This document shows, piece by piece, positions 1-8,619 of a stretch of DNA of 64,000 bases. This DNA comes from Archangiaceae bacterium (GTDB lineage Bacteria; Myxococcota; Myxococcia; Myxococcales; Myxococcaceae). The stretch lies in assembly GCA_016714225.1 (NCBI GenBank), contig JADJNS010000025.1, positions 124,001 through 188,000 on the forward strand. The letters run 5' to 3'. Within the stretch, counting starts at the first letter, position 1. Every line of letters starts with the position of its first letter. The position numbers were made by a program, and so were the translations under genes. Below the pieces are notes generated by a model. That model searched no databases. It saw only the letters and a list, made by a program, of their open reading frames with translations, and was not told where the DNA came from.

Positions 1-569
1 ACGGCATCGTCAAGGTCACCGACTTCGGCATCGCCAAGGCCAGCGACAACCTCGAGCAGACCCCGGCCTCGGCGCTGAAGGGGAAGATCGGCTTCATGGC
101 GCCCGAGCGGTTTCGCGAGCCCCCGGTCGAGGTCGATGCCCGCATCGACGTCTTCGCGGCCGGGGTGGTGCTCTACCAGTGCCTCACCCTCAAGCACCCG
201 TTTCGGGGCGGTACCGACGCCCAGACCATCGGGGCGATCATCAACTCCTCCGGCTCGCCGGCGCGGCTGCTGCGCCCCGAGGTGCCGGCGGCGCTCGACG
301 CCATCGTGCTCAAGGCGATGGCCAACGACCCCGCGCAGCGCTACCAGACCGCGCGAGACCTGCAGCAGGCCCTCGAAGACTTCATGCTCGCGAGCGGCAA
401 GTTGATGCGCACCGAGCAGCTGGCCCAATTCGCCCAGCAGCTGTCGGTCGACGTCAAGGCGCTGGGCGAGCCCAGCACGCACAACCTCACCCCGTCGGGC
501 GTCGCCAGCGAGGGCAGCGCCTCGGCGGTCAACACCATCTCGGTGAGCCTCAAGCACCCCAAGGAGTGA
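1..569 (+). CDS. Ser/Thr protein kinase, C-terminal part (5' end outside window)
   Basis: This is the C-terminal part of a eukaryote-like (Hanks-type) Ser/Thr kinase; the reading frame is open at the left edge, so the N-lobe and catalytic loop lie outside. Visible are the DFG motif (bases 21-29), the activation segment ending in a MAPE triad, the DVFAAGVVLYQCLT helix F region and the closing Arg-containing DPAQRYQTARDL segment. About 70 residues of Ser/Thr-rich tail follow, with no transmembrane or sensor domain visible. An AAGGAG ribosome-binding site for the next gene overlaps the last codons, so this kinase and the downstream ATPase are probably cotranscribed. Substrate unknown. The family call is secure. 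Confidence 0.9.
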   Translation, partial: GIVKVTDFGIAKASDNLEQTPASALKGKIGFMAPERFREPPVEVDARIDVFAAGVVLYQCLTLKHPFRGGTDAQTIGAIINSSGSPARLLRPEVPAALDAIVLKAMANDPAQRYQTARDLQQALEDFMLASGKLMRTEQLAQFAQQLSVDVKALGEPSTHNLTPSGVASEGSASAVNTISVSLKHPKE

Positions 570-575
570 GCGACG

Positions 576-1544
576 GTGGTGGCAACGGTCTCACGCGCCC
601 GGGGGGGCGGAGCAGCGCCGCCCCCCGCGGCGTGCCTGCTGTGCGCCCCCGCGCCGTCGGCCGAGCTGCTCGAGGCGCTGCGCGGTGAGGTGCACTCGGT
701 CGAGCTCTCGGCCCGGCTGCCCGAGACGCTCGAGGGCAAGCCGCTGGTGATCGACCACGACGCGCTCGGGCCCGGCGACGCGGCGCGGCTCGCCCGCCTG
801 CTCGATGCTCCGCACGCCCCGCCGGCGGTGCTGCTGAGCTCGCGCGCGCTCGACTCGGCGCTCGAGCCCGCGCTGATCGACTGCCCGCGGCTGAGCCTGG
901 TGGGTGGCCGCGGCGCGCGGACGGGGCGGGCGGTGGCCACCGCGGTGGGCCGGCTCTTGCGAGAAGAGGTGTTCGGTGTCGACCGCCGCCTGGCCGGCGC
1001 GCCCGAGCGGTGCACGCTGTGCGCCTCGCACGACCGCGCCCCGGTGCTCGAGAGCGTCGACCGCTTCGCCCGCGCCCACTGCAGCAACCCCCGCCTGGCG
1101 GCCTCGTTTCGGCTGGTGGCCGAAGAGCTCATCACCAACGCGTTGTACAACGCGCCGGTGGGCGACGACGGCACGCGGCGCTTTCAGCAGCTGGGCCGCG
1201 AGCACCCCATCGAGCTGGCACCCCACGAGGCCATCGAGGTGCAGCTCGCCTTCGAGCCCGAGCGGCTCGGCATCGCGGTCATCGACCCATTCGGCTCGGT
1301 CGACCGGGGCCGGCTGCTGACCTCGCTGGCGGCCTGCGCGCTGCCCGGCAACCGTCGGCCGCGCCCTCCCGGCCGCGGCGGCGCGGGCCTGGGCATGAGC
1401 TTCGTGTTCGACGCGCTGAGTGAGCTGGTGGTGAACCTGGCCCCCGGGCGGTGCACCGAGGTAATCGGCGTCATCGACCTGCGCGGCACGTTTCGCGACT
1501 TCGCCGCCCGCGCGAAGTCGTTCGACCTGCTGGTCACCCGGTGA
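576..1544 (+). CDS. RsbW-like histidine-kinase-type ATPase (HATPase_c) protein
   Basis: A 322-residue protein whose C-terminal half has a GHKL ATP-binding fold: an N-box (EELITNALYNAP, about residues 182-193) and a G-box (GRGGAGLGMSFVFDAL, about residues 265-280). There is no histidine phosphorylation domain, so it resembles anti-sigma/serine-kinase ATPases (RsbW/SpoIIAB type) more than a sensor kinase. The N-terminal 130 residues look like a degenerate receiver-like alpha/beta domain; residues 145-150 contain a CTLC pair. GTG start chosen because AAGGAG (561-566) lies nine bases upstream. It follows a Ser/Thr kinase directly, which suggests a signalling pair (inference). The 45-base gap to thrA contains a small CCCCT/AGGGG hairpin (1560-1575). 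Confidence 0.7.
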   Translation: MVATVSRARGGGAAPPPAACLLCAPAPSAELLEALRGEVHSVELSARLPETLEGKPLVIDHDALGPGDAARLARLLDAPHAPPAVLLSSRALDSALEPALIDCPRLSLVGGRGARTGRAVATAVGRLLREEVFGVDRRLAGAPERCTLCASHDRAPVLESVDRFARAHCSNPRLAASFRLVAEELITNALYNAPVGDDGTRRFQQLGREHPIELAPHEAIEVQLAFEPERLGIAVIDPFGSVDRGRLLTSLAACALPGNRRPRPPGRGGAGLGMSFVFDALSELVVNLAPGRCTEVIGVIDLRGTFRDFAARAKSFDLLVTR

Positions 1545-1589
1545 AGCCGCCTGGACGCCCCCCTGCTTTGAGGGGACACTGCGCCACCC

Positions 1590-3995
1590 ATGGCCTCTAC
1601 GGTCGCGCACAAGTTCGGCGGCACCAGCATGGGAGACGCAGCCCGAATTCGCGGCGTCGCCGACATCTTGCTGGCCCGCACCGAGACCACCCAGGTGGTG
1701 GTGGTGTCGGCGATGTCGAAGGTCACCGACGCGCTGATCGGCCTGTGCAAGCAGGCGGCGGCGAAAGACGGCGGGTGGAAAGACGGCCTGCAGAAGCTGG
1801 GTGAGCAGCACCGCGCCGCCGCCACCGAGCTGGCCGCCGCGAATGACCCGGTGCACGCCCGGCTCCAGACCGAGCTCGCGTCGCTGCATGACCTGCTCCA
1901 CGCGCAGGGGCAGGTGGGCGCGCTGAGCGACGACCTGCTCGACCTGGTGCAGGGCCTGGGCGAGGTGTGGTCGTCGCTGCTGCTCGACGCGCACTTCCGC
2001 TCGCGGGGGGCGCCCAGCGTGTGGCTCGACGCGCGCGAGGTGCTGGTCATCGACAAAGACGAGCTGGGGGCGGCGGTCGACTACCCGGTCTCGACCGGGA
2101 AGCTCGAGGCCGCCTGCGGCCTCACCCCCCGCCGCGTGGTCATCACCGGCTTCATCGCGCGAAATCGCTCGGGCCGCATCACCACGCTGGGCCGCAACGG
2201 CAGCGATTACTCGGGCGCCATCTTCGCGAACCTCTTCTCTGCCGAAGAGCTGCACATCTGGACGGACGTCGACGGCGTGCTCAGCGCCGACCCGCGGCTG
2301 GTGAGCGAGGCGGTGCTGCTCGACCGCATGTCGTACTCCGAGGCGTGCGAGCTCGCGTACTTCGGCGCCAAGGTGGTGCACCCCCAGACCATGGCCCCGG
2401 CGTTCGCGAAGCAGATTCCCATCTACATTCGCAACACCTTCGCCCCGCAGAAGCCCGGTACCCGCATCGACGCCCAGACCGACACCGCGGTGCCGGTGAA
2501 GGGCATCACCACTTTCACCGGCCTGGCGCTGCTCAACCTCGAGGGCGCCGGCATGCTCGGCGTGCCCGGCACCGCCGAGCGCACCTTCGCCGCGCTCAAA
2601 CGCACCGGCGTCAACGTGGTGATGATCAGCCAGGGCAGCTCTGAGCACTCGATCTGCTGCGTGGTGCAGGAGCGCGACGTCGAGAAGGCGCGCGCCGCCC
2701 TCGGCGAGGCGTTCGCCCGCGAGCTCGCCGCGGGGCAGATCGCCGACGTGCTGGTGACACCGGGCATCGCCGCGCTGGCCATCGTGGGCGACGGCATGGC
2801 CGGGGTGCCCGGGGTGGCGGCGCGGCTGTTCACCGCGCTGGCGCGGGCTCACGTCAACGTGCGCGCCATCGCCCAGGGCTCGAGCGAGCGAAACATCTCG
2901 GTGGCCATCTCGGCGGCCGACGCCACCAAGGCGCTGCGCGCGGTGCACGCCGGCTTCTACCTCTCGGCGCAGACGCTCTCGGTGGGCCTGGTGGGGCCCG
3001 GCAACGTGGGCAAGGCGGTGCTGCGGCAGATCGAGGCGGCGCGCGAGCGCCTGAAGGCCCAGGCCAACCTCGACCTGCGGGTGCGCGCGGTGGCGCGCGC
3101 CAAGACCATGACCCTCGACGGCCAGGAGCAGCCGATCGACCTGCAGCGCTTCGGCGAGCACGTCAACGCCGAGCACCTGCCGCACGCGGTGATCATCGAC
3201 TGCAGCGCCAGCGACGCGGTGCCCTCGCACTACGCGTCGTGGCTCGAGCGCGGGGTGCACGTCATCACCCCCAACAAGAACGCCGGCGCCGGGCCGCTCG
3301 AGCGCTTCGAGGCGATTCGCGCCGCCAGCGCGCGCGGCGGCCGCTTTCGCTACGAGGCCACGGTGGGCGCCGGCCTGCCGGTCATCAGCACGCTGAGAGA
3401 CCTGCTCGACACCGGAGACGAGGTGCTCTCGATCGAGGGCATCTTCTCGGGCACCCTCGCGTACCTCTTCAACCGCTTCGACGGCAGCGAGCCGTTCTCG
3501 TCGCTGGTGCGCAAGGCCAAAGAGCTCGGCTACACCGAGCCCGACCCGCGCGACGACCTCTCGGGCCTCGACGTGGCGCGCAAGCTGGTCATTCTCGCGC
3601 GCGAGACCGGCGCCAAGACCACCCTGCCCTCGGTGAAGCTCGAGAGCCTGGTGCCGGCGCCGCTGGCGGGTGTGCCGTTGACTGAGTTTCTGCAGCGGCT
3701 GCCCGAGCTCGACGCGCCGATGAAGGCGCGGCTCGAGGGCGCGCGGCCCGGAGTGCTGCGGTACGTGGCGCGCCTCGACGCGGGCGGCGCGGCCCAGGTC
3801 GGGCTCGCGGTGCTGCCGCCTGCGCACCCCTTCGCCAACATTCGCCTCACCGACAACGTGGTGCAGTTCACCACCCGGCGGTACCGCGACAACCCGCTCA
3901 TCGTGCAGGGGCCGGGCGCCGGGCCCGAGGTCACCGCGGCGGGTGTGTTCGCCGACCTGCTGCGCATCGCGGCCTCACTGGGAGCACGCATTTGA
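1590..3995 (+). CDS. thrA: Bifunctional aspartokinase / homoserine dehydrogenase
   Basis: Catalyses the first and third steps from aspartate towards threonine and methionine (aspartate to aspartyl phosphate; aspartate semialdehyde to homoserine). At 801 residues it is close to the usual size of about 820. The aspartokinase domain occupies residues 1-300 with KFGGTS at 8-13 and the GRNGSDYSG nucleotide loop. Two ACT regulatory repeats follow (about 310-455, with LLNLEGAGMLGVPGTAERTF). The homoserine dehydrogenase domain starts near 462 with GPGNVG, then TPNKNA, the VGAGLPVI segment, GIFSGTLAYLF and the DDLSGLDVARK catalytic region. The TGA stop overlaps the thrB start, showing translational coupling. 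The ACT domains imply feedback control by end products, as is known for this family. Confidence 0.97.
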   Translation: MASTVAHKFGGTSMGDAARIRGVADILLARTETTQVVVVSAMSKVTDALIGLCKQAAAKDGGWKDGLQKLGEQHRAAATELAAANDPVHARLQTELASLHDLLHAQGQVGALSDDLLDLVQGLGEVWSSLLLDAHFRSRGAPSVWLDAREVLVIDKDELGAAVDYPVSTGKLEAACGLTPRRVVITGFIARNRSGRITTLGRNGSDYSGAIFANLFSAEELHIWTDVDGVLSADPRLVSEAVLLDRMSYSEACELAYFGAKVVHPQTMAPAFAKQIPIYIRNTFAPQKPGTRIDAQTDTAVPVKGITTFTGLALLNLEGAGMLGVPGTAERTFAALKRTGVNVVMISQGSSEHSICCVVQERDVEKARAALGEAFARELAAGQIADVLVTPGIAALAIVGDGMAGVPGVAARLFTALARAHVNVRAIAQGSSERNISVAISAADATKALRAVHAGFYLSAQTLSVGLVGPGNVGKAVLRQIEAARERLKAQANLDLRVRAVARAKTMTLDGQEQPIDLQRFGEHVNAEHLPHAVIIDCSASDAVPSHYASWLERGVHVITPNKNAGAGPLERFEAIRAASARGGRFRYEATVGAGLPVISTLRDLLDTGDEVLSIEGIFSGTLAYLFNRFDGSEPFSSLVRKAKELGYTEPDPRDDLSGLDVARKLVILARETGAKTTLPSVKLESLVPAPLAGVPLTEFLQRLPELDAPMKARLEGARPGVLRYVARLDAGGAAQVGLAVLPPAHPFANIRLTDNVVQFTTRRYRDNPLIVQGPGAGPEVTAAGVFADLLRIAASLGARI

Positions 3996-5044
3996 AGACC
4001 TGGGCAACCGGCTACGCCCCGCCGTCGATCGGAAACGTCGCGGTGGGCTTCGACATTCTCGGGCAGAGCTTCGACGCCCCGGGAGACCGCGTCACGGTGC
4101 GCAGGGCCGAGCAGCCCGGCGTGCGCATCACCGCGATTCGCGGCGTGGTCCAGAACCTGCCGCTCGACGCCGAGAACAACACCGCCGGCCGCGCGCTGCG
4201 CGGGCTCGTCGCCACCGCCGAGCCCGGCTTCGGCCTCGAGGTCGAGCTGGAGAAAGGCATCGCGCTCGGCTCGGGCATGGGCGGGTCGGCAGCCTCGGCG
4301 GTCGCCGCGCTGGTGGCGGCCAACGCGCTGCTCGACCCGCCGCTCTCGCTCGGCACGCTGTACGAGCTGGCGAAAGAGGGCGAGGCCGCGGCGAGCGGCT
4401 CGCGGCACGGCGACAACGTAGCGCCGATGCTGCTCGGGGGCCTGGCGCTCGCTCCCGAGCGGGGCGCGCCCATCTCGATTCCCGTGCCCGAGCAGCTCTT
4501 CTGCGCGGTGGTGCACCCGCATTTCGTTCTCGAGACCCGGCGCGCGCGCGAGGCGCTGCGCGGCGCTTACGCGCTGCACGACTTCGTGCGGCAGAGCGAG
4601 CACCTGGCGCTGGTGCTGGCCGGCTGCTTCAAGAACGACCTCGAGCTCATTCGCCGCGGCCTGTCGGACACGCTCATCGAGCCGCGCCGCGCTGCGCTGG
4701 TGCCCGGCTTCCCCGCGGTGAAGGCGGCCGCGCTCGCCGGCGGAGCGCTGGGCGCCAGCATCTCGGGCGCCGGCCCGTCGGTCTTCGCGTGGGCCGAGGG
4801 CCGGGGCACGGCCGAGCGGGTGGGCAAGGCGATGGCCGATGCGTTCGAGGCCCATGGCCAGGTCGCCGACGTGTTCGTGTCGAAGGTCTCGGCCCCGCGG
4901 CGCGGGTGGAAGCCTCGGGTTCGTGAACTGCGTCAGCACCCGAGCGCCGGGCGGCCCGTTCGTGTCGCTGAGCGAGGCGATCTCGCGCGGGCTCGCCCCC
5001 GACGGGGGGCTGTACGTGCCCGAGAAGGTGCCGCGCTCGAATGA
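3992..5044 (+). CDS. thrB: Homoserine kinase
   Basis: GHMP kinase that phosphorylates homoserine to O-phosphohomoserine, the substrate of thrC downstream. Motifs: PPSIGNVAVGFDILG near the N-terminus, the ATP loop GIALGSGMGGSAAS (about residues 88-101) and the C-terminal GASISGAGPSVFAW. The TTG start overlaps the thrA stop (bases 3992-3995), so the two are translationally coupled. Oddity: the homologous part ends near residue 310 (VSKVSAPRRGWKP), but the frame stays open to residue 350 and runs about 120 bases into thrC. Either the protein has an extra basic tail or a stop near 4920 has been lost. Function is certain; the true C-terminus is not. Confidence 0.93.
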   Translation: MKTWATGYAPPSIGNVAVGFDILGQSFDAPGDRVTVRRAEQPGVRITAIRGVVQNLPLDAENNTAGRALRGLVATAEPGFGLEVELEKGIALGSGMGGSAASAVAALVAANALLDPPLSLGTLYELAKEGEAAASGSRHGDNVAPMLLGGLALAPERGAPISIPVPEQLFCAVVHPHFVLETRRAREALRGAYALHDFVRQSEHLALVLAGCFKNDLELIRRGLSDTLIEPRRAALVPGFPAVKAAALAGGALGASISGAGPSVFAWAEGRGTAERVGKAMADAFEAHGQVADVFVSKVSAPRRGWKPRVRELRQHPSAGRPVRVAERGDLARARPRRGAVRAREGAALE

Positions 5045-6122
5045 CGTGCTGGCTCCCTACTTCGAGGGTGAGCCGCTCGACCCCGCCGAGGTGGCCCGCG
5101 CCGCGTTCACCTTTCCCGCCCCGCTGCGCTGGCTCGGCCCGCACACCGCGCTGCTCGAGCTCTTTCACGGGCCCACCGCGGCCTTCAAGGACTTCGGCGC
5201 CCGCTTCCTCGCCGAGTGCCTCGAGCGGCTGGGCCGCAAGGCCACCATCGTGGTGGCGACCTCGGGTGACACCGGCGCGGCGGTGGGCGCGGCGTTCGCC
5301 GGCAGGCAAGGCTTCGAGGTGGTGATTCTCTACCCCGACGGGCGGGTGAGCGGCCGGCAGGCGCACCAGCTGGGGGCGTTCGGCGGCAACGTGCGCGCGT
5401 TCAAGGTGGCGGGCACCTTCGATGACTGCCAGCGCATGGCGAAAGAGACGCTGGCCCGGCGGCCCGACTGCACCTCGGCCAACAGCATCAGCCTGGGGCG
5501 GCTGCTGCCGCAGCTGACGTACTACGCGAAGACCGCGCTCGAGGTGCAGCGGCAGGGCAAGGGGCCGGTGAGCTTCGTGGTGCCGACGGGCAACCTCGGC
5601 AACGCGCTGGCGTGCGTGCTGGTGCGCGACATGGGCCTGCCCATCGACCGCATCGTGCTGGCGACCAACGCGAACCGCACCCTGCCGCAGTTTCTGTCGA
5701 GCGGCGCCTATCGCGCGTTGCCCACGGTGGCGACCCTGGCCAACGCGATGGACGTGGGCGACCCCTCGAACCTCGAGCGGCTGCTCTACTGGCACCCCGA
5801 CCCGTCGCGGGTGGTGAGCGCCGACAGCGTCGACGATGCGGCGATTCGAGAGACGATTCGGCGTACCTTCGACGAGCAGGGGGTCGTCGTCTGCCCCCAC
5901 ACCGCGTGTGGCCTCGAGGTGCTGCGGCGGCAGGCCGCCAAGGGCACCTGGGTGGTGGCGGCGACCGCGCACCCCGCCAAGTTCGAGACGGTGGTCGAGC
6001 CGCTGATCGGCCGGACGGTGGCGCCGCCGGCGGCGCTGATCGAGCTGCTGGCGAAGCCCTCGCATGCCGAGCCGCTCGAGGCGAGCACCGAAGCGCTGCT
6101 GAAGCGGCTCCCTCAGCACTAG
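4923..6122 (+). CDS. thrC: Threonine synthase
   Basis: PLP enzyme converting O-phosphohomoserine to threonine. The N-terminal SLSEAISRGLAPDGGLYVP motif is diagnostic; the PLP lysine lies in TAAFKDFGARF and is followed by the phosphate-binding SGDTGAA loop. The GTG at 4923 is preferred because it begins just before the conserved N-terminal motif and gives 399 residues; the frame is open upstream to 4839, but that sequence is unlike the family and would overlap thrB even more. No good ribosome-binding site is visible, in keeping with translational coupling to thrB. With thrA and thrB it forms a complete homoserine-to-threonine operon. Confidence 0.95.
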   Translation: MNCVSTRAPGGPFVSLSEAISRGLAPDGGLYVPEKVPRSNDVLAPYFEGEPLDPAEVARAAFTFPAPLRWLGPHTALLELFHGPTAAFKDFGARFLAECLERLGRKATIVVATSGDTGAAVGAAFAGRQGFEVVILYPDGRVSGRQAHQLGAFGGNVRAFKVAGTFDDCQRMAKETLARRPDCTSANSISLGRLLPQLTYYAKTALEVQRQGKGPVSFVVPTGNLGNALACVLVRDMGLPIDRIVLATNANRTLPQFLSSGAYRALPTVATLANAMDVGDPSNLERLLYWHPDPSRVVSADSVDDAAIRETIRRTFDEQGVVVCPHTACGLEVLRRQAAKGTWVVAATAHPAKFETVVEPLIGRTVAPPAALIELLAKPSHAEPLEASTEALLKRLPQH

Positions 6123-6130
6123 GTTGGGTC

Positions 6131-7123
6131 TCAGCGGCGCAGCTCGCGCATGCGCTTCGCCAGCGAGCGCAGCGGCTCGCGGCCCTGGTCGTCGTCGAGG
6201 TCGAACCCGCACCCCACCGCCCACGGCAGCCAGCCCACCGCGCCCTCGCGCTCGGCGGTGTCGACCAGCTCGAGCGCGTAGTCGGCGTGCTCTGCTTCGG
6301 CGGTGAATTCACCCAGCAGCACGGGCAGCGCGCGTGCCGCGGCGACGAAGTTGCCGCCGAAGGCGCTGGGTGGGTCGTAGGGCAGGTACTGGTGGGCCGA
6401 GTAGACGAGGTTCGCGCCGTGCAGCGGCCGGGCCCGGTACGGGTCGACGGTGTGCGCCCAGTTCATGCCGCCCACCACGATGACGGTCTGGGGGTCGCGG
6501 GCTCGCAGCGCATCGACCAGCACCTGCATCGCCGAGGCGGTGGCGCCCTCACTCGGGCCGTGCGGCTCGTTGATCAGGTCGAACAGCAGGTTCGACCGGT
6601 TCGCCCAGCGCGAGCTCGCCTTCCACCAGAACGCCTCGGTGGTGTTGCCCTCGCCGAAGGTGGGCAGGGCGAGAATGTTGTCGGAGTACGGCTCGAGCTG
6701 GCGGCCGAGCTCCCACTGCACGTCGAGAATGACGTAGAGGCCGCGATCGTTGGCCGAGTCGATGAGGCGCTCGACGCGCTGCACGTACGCCTCGTCTTCC
6801 ACGAACCACTGCTGGTTCACCGGCATGCGCACCACGTTGGCGCCCCAGCGGGTCGGGTCGGCGAGGGTGCCCAGAATGTCTCCGCCCCGCCAGTTCGCGC
6901 CCAGCGCGTCGAACTCGAGCCCGCACACGTTCACCCCGCGCAGCCGCACCGCGCGACCGGTCGAGTCGACCAGCTCACGCCCCTGCACCTCGAGGCGGGG
7001 CAGGGGCGCGGTGGGAGCGGGGGTGGGCTCTACCGGCGTCGACCAGTCGAGGGTGGCTTCGGGCATCGGGTCGGCTCCGCAGGCGGTGACGAGAGAGACG
7101 AGTAACAGCCAGGGTGCGCGCAT
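6131..7123 (-). CDS. Lipoprotein glycoside hydrolase, family 5-like (cellulase/mannanase clan)
   Basis: A 330-residue lipoprotein: the start at 7123 gives a short positively charged N-terminus, a hydrophobic stretch and the lipobox VTAC. A Pro-rich linker is followed by a GH5-type TIM barrel. The acid/base glutamate lies in LINEPHGP and the probable nucleophile in LLGEFTAEA; RLRGVNVCGLEF and NVVRMPVNQQWF are typical early barrel strands. It likely hydrolyses a beta-glucan or mannan at the outer membrane or outside the cell; the exact substrate cannot be told. It converges on thrC with only eight bases between the stops and diverges from the gene at 7212. Confidence 0.85.
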   Translation of the reverse strand: MRAPWLLLVSLVTACGADPMPEATLDWSTPVEPTPAPTAPLPRLEVQGRELVDSTGRAVRLRGVNVCGLEFDALGANWRGGDILGTLADPTRWGANVVRMPVNQQWFVEDEAYVQRVERLIDSANDRGLYVILDVQWELGRQLEPYSDNILALPTFGEGNTTEAFWWKASSRWANRSNLLFDLINEPHGPSEGATASAMQVLVDALRARDPQTVIVVGGMNWAHTVDPYRARPLHGANLVYSAHQYLPYDPPSAFGGNFVAAARALPVLLGEFTAEAEHADYALELVDTAEREGAVGWLPWAVGCGFDLDDDQGREPLRSLAKRMRELRR

Positions 7124-7211
7124 GCGAAAGCGGCAGCGTAGCGAGCCGTGCACCCTCGCCGCGCGGTTCGAGGCCAGCCACGGGGCGCTCGCGTTACACT
7201 TCGGTTCGTCT

Positions 7212-8123
7212 ATGACCGTGCGCAGCGACGGCAATGTTCCGCGCGTCCCCTCGTCGAGCTTCGCGGGCGCAGGCCAGCGCACCGTGCCTGCCGCCACCAA
7301 CCCCCGCGCGACCCTCGAGCAGCTGCTGCTCAAGGCGCAGCAGGGCACGCTCACCCCCGCCGAGGCGCGGCTGCTCTCGGCGCTGCTCGACAGCGACGTG
7401 CTGCGCGACGCGTACACCCCCGAGCAGCGGGCCAACCTGAAGCAGTTCGCCGAGGGCCGCGCGCTCTTGCGCACGCCGGCCGAGCTGGCGGGCGACCTCT
7501 CGAAGCTGCTGGCAACAGAGCTGCCCGGCCGCTTCGCCACCGACCTGGCGCTGAACAAGGCCGACCTGCTCGAGCGCGCTGCGCTGATGCGCGCCGAGAA
7601 GGCGCAGCGCCTGTTCGAGTTCATCGTGCCCTACGCGAAGCAGCTGGTGGCGTCGGCCGCCGACCCGGGCGAGCAGCGCGACCTCGCCGCGAAGCTGCTC
7701 GCCGAGGCCGAGGCCGCGGGCTTCAAGCAGCTGGCCCTGCAGCCCACCCTCGAGAACGGCATTCGGGTGCTGCGCGAGCTGCTCAAGGCGAAGAGCGCAG
7801 AAGAGCTCGACGCCAGGGTGAAAGCGATGCGGTTCGACGCGCCGGGCTGGCCACCCGACCCGCCGCACCTCGCTCCCAGGCTGCCGATGCTGCCGGCCGG
7901 CGCCGGGGTCTCGCACACCGAAGGGGCGCCCGAGCACGCGCCGTCGACGTCGAAGCGGCTGGGGCCGATGCTGCTGTGGAACGTGCTCCACCGCCTGCGC
8001 GACGCGGGTGAAGACGGGCGAGAGAGCGCCGCCCAGCGCGAGGCGCTCACCCGGCTGGCGGTGGCGGGCGGGCTCTTGCTGGTGCTCATCGCGGTGATCG
8101 TGCTCGTCGCGACGTCGCTCTAG
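7212..8123 (+). CDS. Hypothetical helical protein with C-terminal membrane anchor
   Basis: A 303-residue protein with no family I recognise. The N-terminal 35 residues are low complexity; residues 35-215 are Ala/Leu/Glu-rich and predicted almost wholly helical, with phrases such as TLTPAEARLLSALLDSD and EQRANLKQFAEG. A Pro-rich linker (about 215-245) follows, and the last 20 residues form one hydrophobic segment (AVAGGLLLVLIAVIVLVATSL). No signal peptide is visible, so it looks like a tail-anchored inner-membrane protein with the bulk in the cytoplasm. The ATG at 7212 is chosen over upstream in-frame starts because those lie inside the divergent lipoprotein gene. Function unknown. Confidence 0.65.
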   Translation: MTVRSDGNVPRVPSSSFAGAGQRTVPAATNPRATLEQLLLKAQQGTLTPAEARLLSALLDSDVLRDAYTPEQRANLKQFAEGRALLRTPAELAGDLSKLLATELPGRFATDLALNKADLLERAALMRAEKAQRLFEFIVPYAKQLVASAADPGEQRDLAAKLLAEAEAAGFKQLALQPTLENGIRVLRELLKAKSAEELDARVKAMRFDAPGWPPDPPHLAPRLPMLPAGAGVSHTEGAPEHAPSTSKRLGPMLLWNVLHRLRDAGEDGRESAAQREALTRLAVAGGLLLVLIAVIVLVATSL

Positions 8124-8200
8124 GGCGGTCGGCCTGCGACGCGCGAGCGCGAACCGGCTGAGGTCTGTCGGCGCTGGGCGCGACGCGCTAGGAGTCGGCG

Positions 8201-8572
8201 ATGCACACACTCGTACTCTGCCTGACCCTGCTGGCCTCGCCTGAGCCGAAGATGAAGATCTCGATCGCCCGGGTCGAGGCCTCGGCCGCGAAGGCCGCGG
8301 TGACCCGGGTGCTCAAGGCCCAGCTCGAGCCCCTGAAGGGCTGCTACGACCTCGCGCTGAAGGAGGAGCCCGAGCTCGCGGGTACCGTCGGCGTGAAGTT
8401 CGACCTCGAGAAGGGCGCCACCGCTGCCAACCGCCCCACCGCCGTCGACGGCGGGTTGACGCAGGCGACCCTCGTGCCGTGTGTGCTGGCCCGCCTGGGC
8501 TCGGTCGAGTGGCCCAAGGCGTCACAGCAGAACCACGTCGAGCTGACGCTCAAGTTCGCGCTCGAGCGCTGA
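8201..8572 (+). CDS. Small secreted AgmX/PglI C-terminal-domain-like protein
   Basis: A 123-residue protein with a short signal-like N-terminus (MHTLVLCLTLLAS). The rest resembles the C-terminal domain found in myxobacterial AgmX and PglI proteins: a Cys-Tyr pair (GCYDLALKEEPELAG), a beta strand GTVGVKFDLE, and a second Cys (PCVLARLGSVEWP) before the last strand. The two cysteines may form a disulfide in the periplasm. In known relatives this TonB-like domain is linked to gliding motility and cell-envelope machinery; here it stands alone without the usual FHA or GYF partner domain. A GGAG site lies nine bases before the ATG. It is read in the same direction as the upstream membrane protein. 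Confidence 0.65.
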   Translation: MHTLVLCLTLLASPEPKMKISIARVEASAAKAAVTRVLKAQLEPLKGCYDLALKEEPELAGTVGVKFDLEKGATAANRPTAVDGGLTQATLVPCVLARLGSVEWPKASQQNHVELTLKFALER

Positions 8573-8619
8573 GCCGGCGCGCTTGTGGGGGCCACGCCAG
8601 CCTGTGCTCTGACTTCAGG

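Noticed and set aside
591..3827. Very long open frame (about 1,078 codons) on the minus strand opposite thrA
   Set aside because: High GC third positions leave antisense frames open; the composition is Arg/Gln/His-rich and has no domain, while the plus-strand genes are certain.
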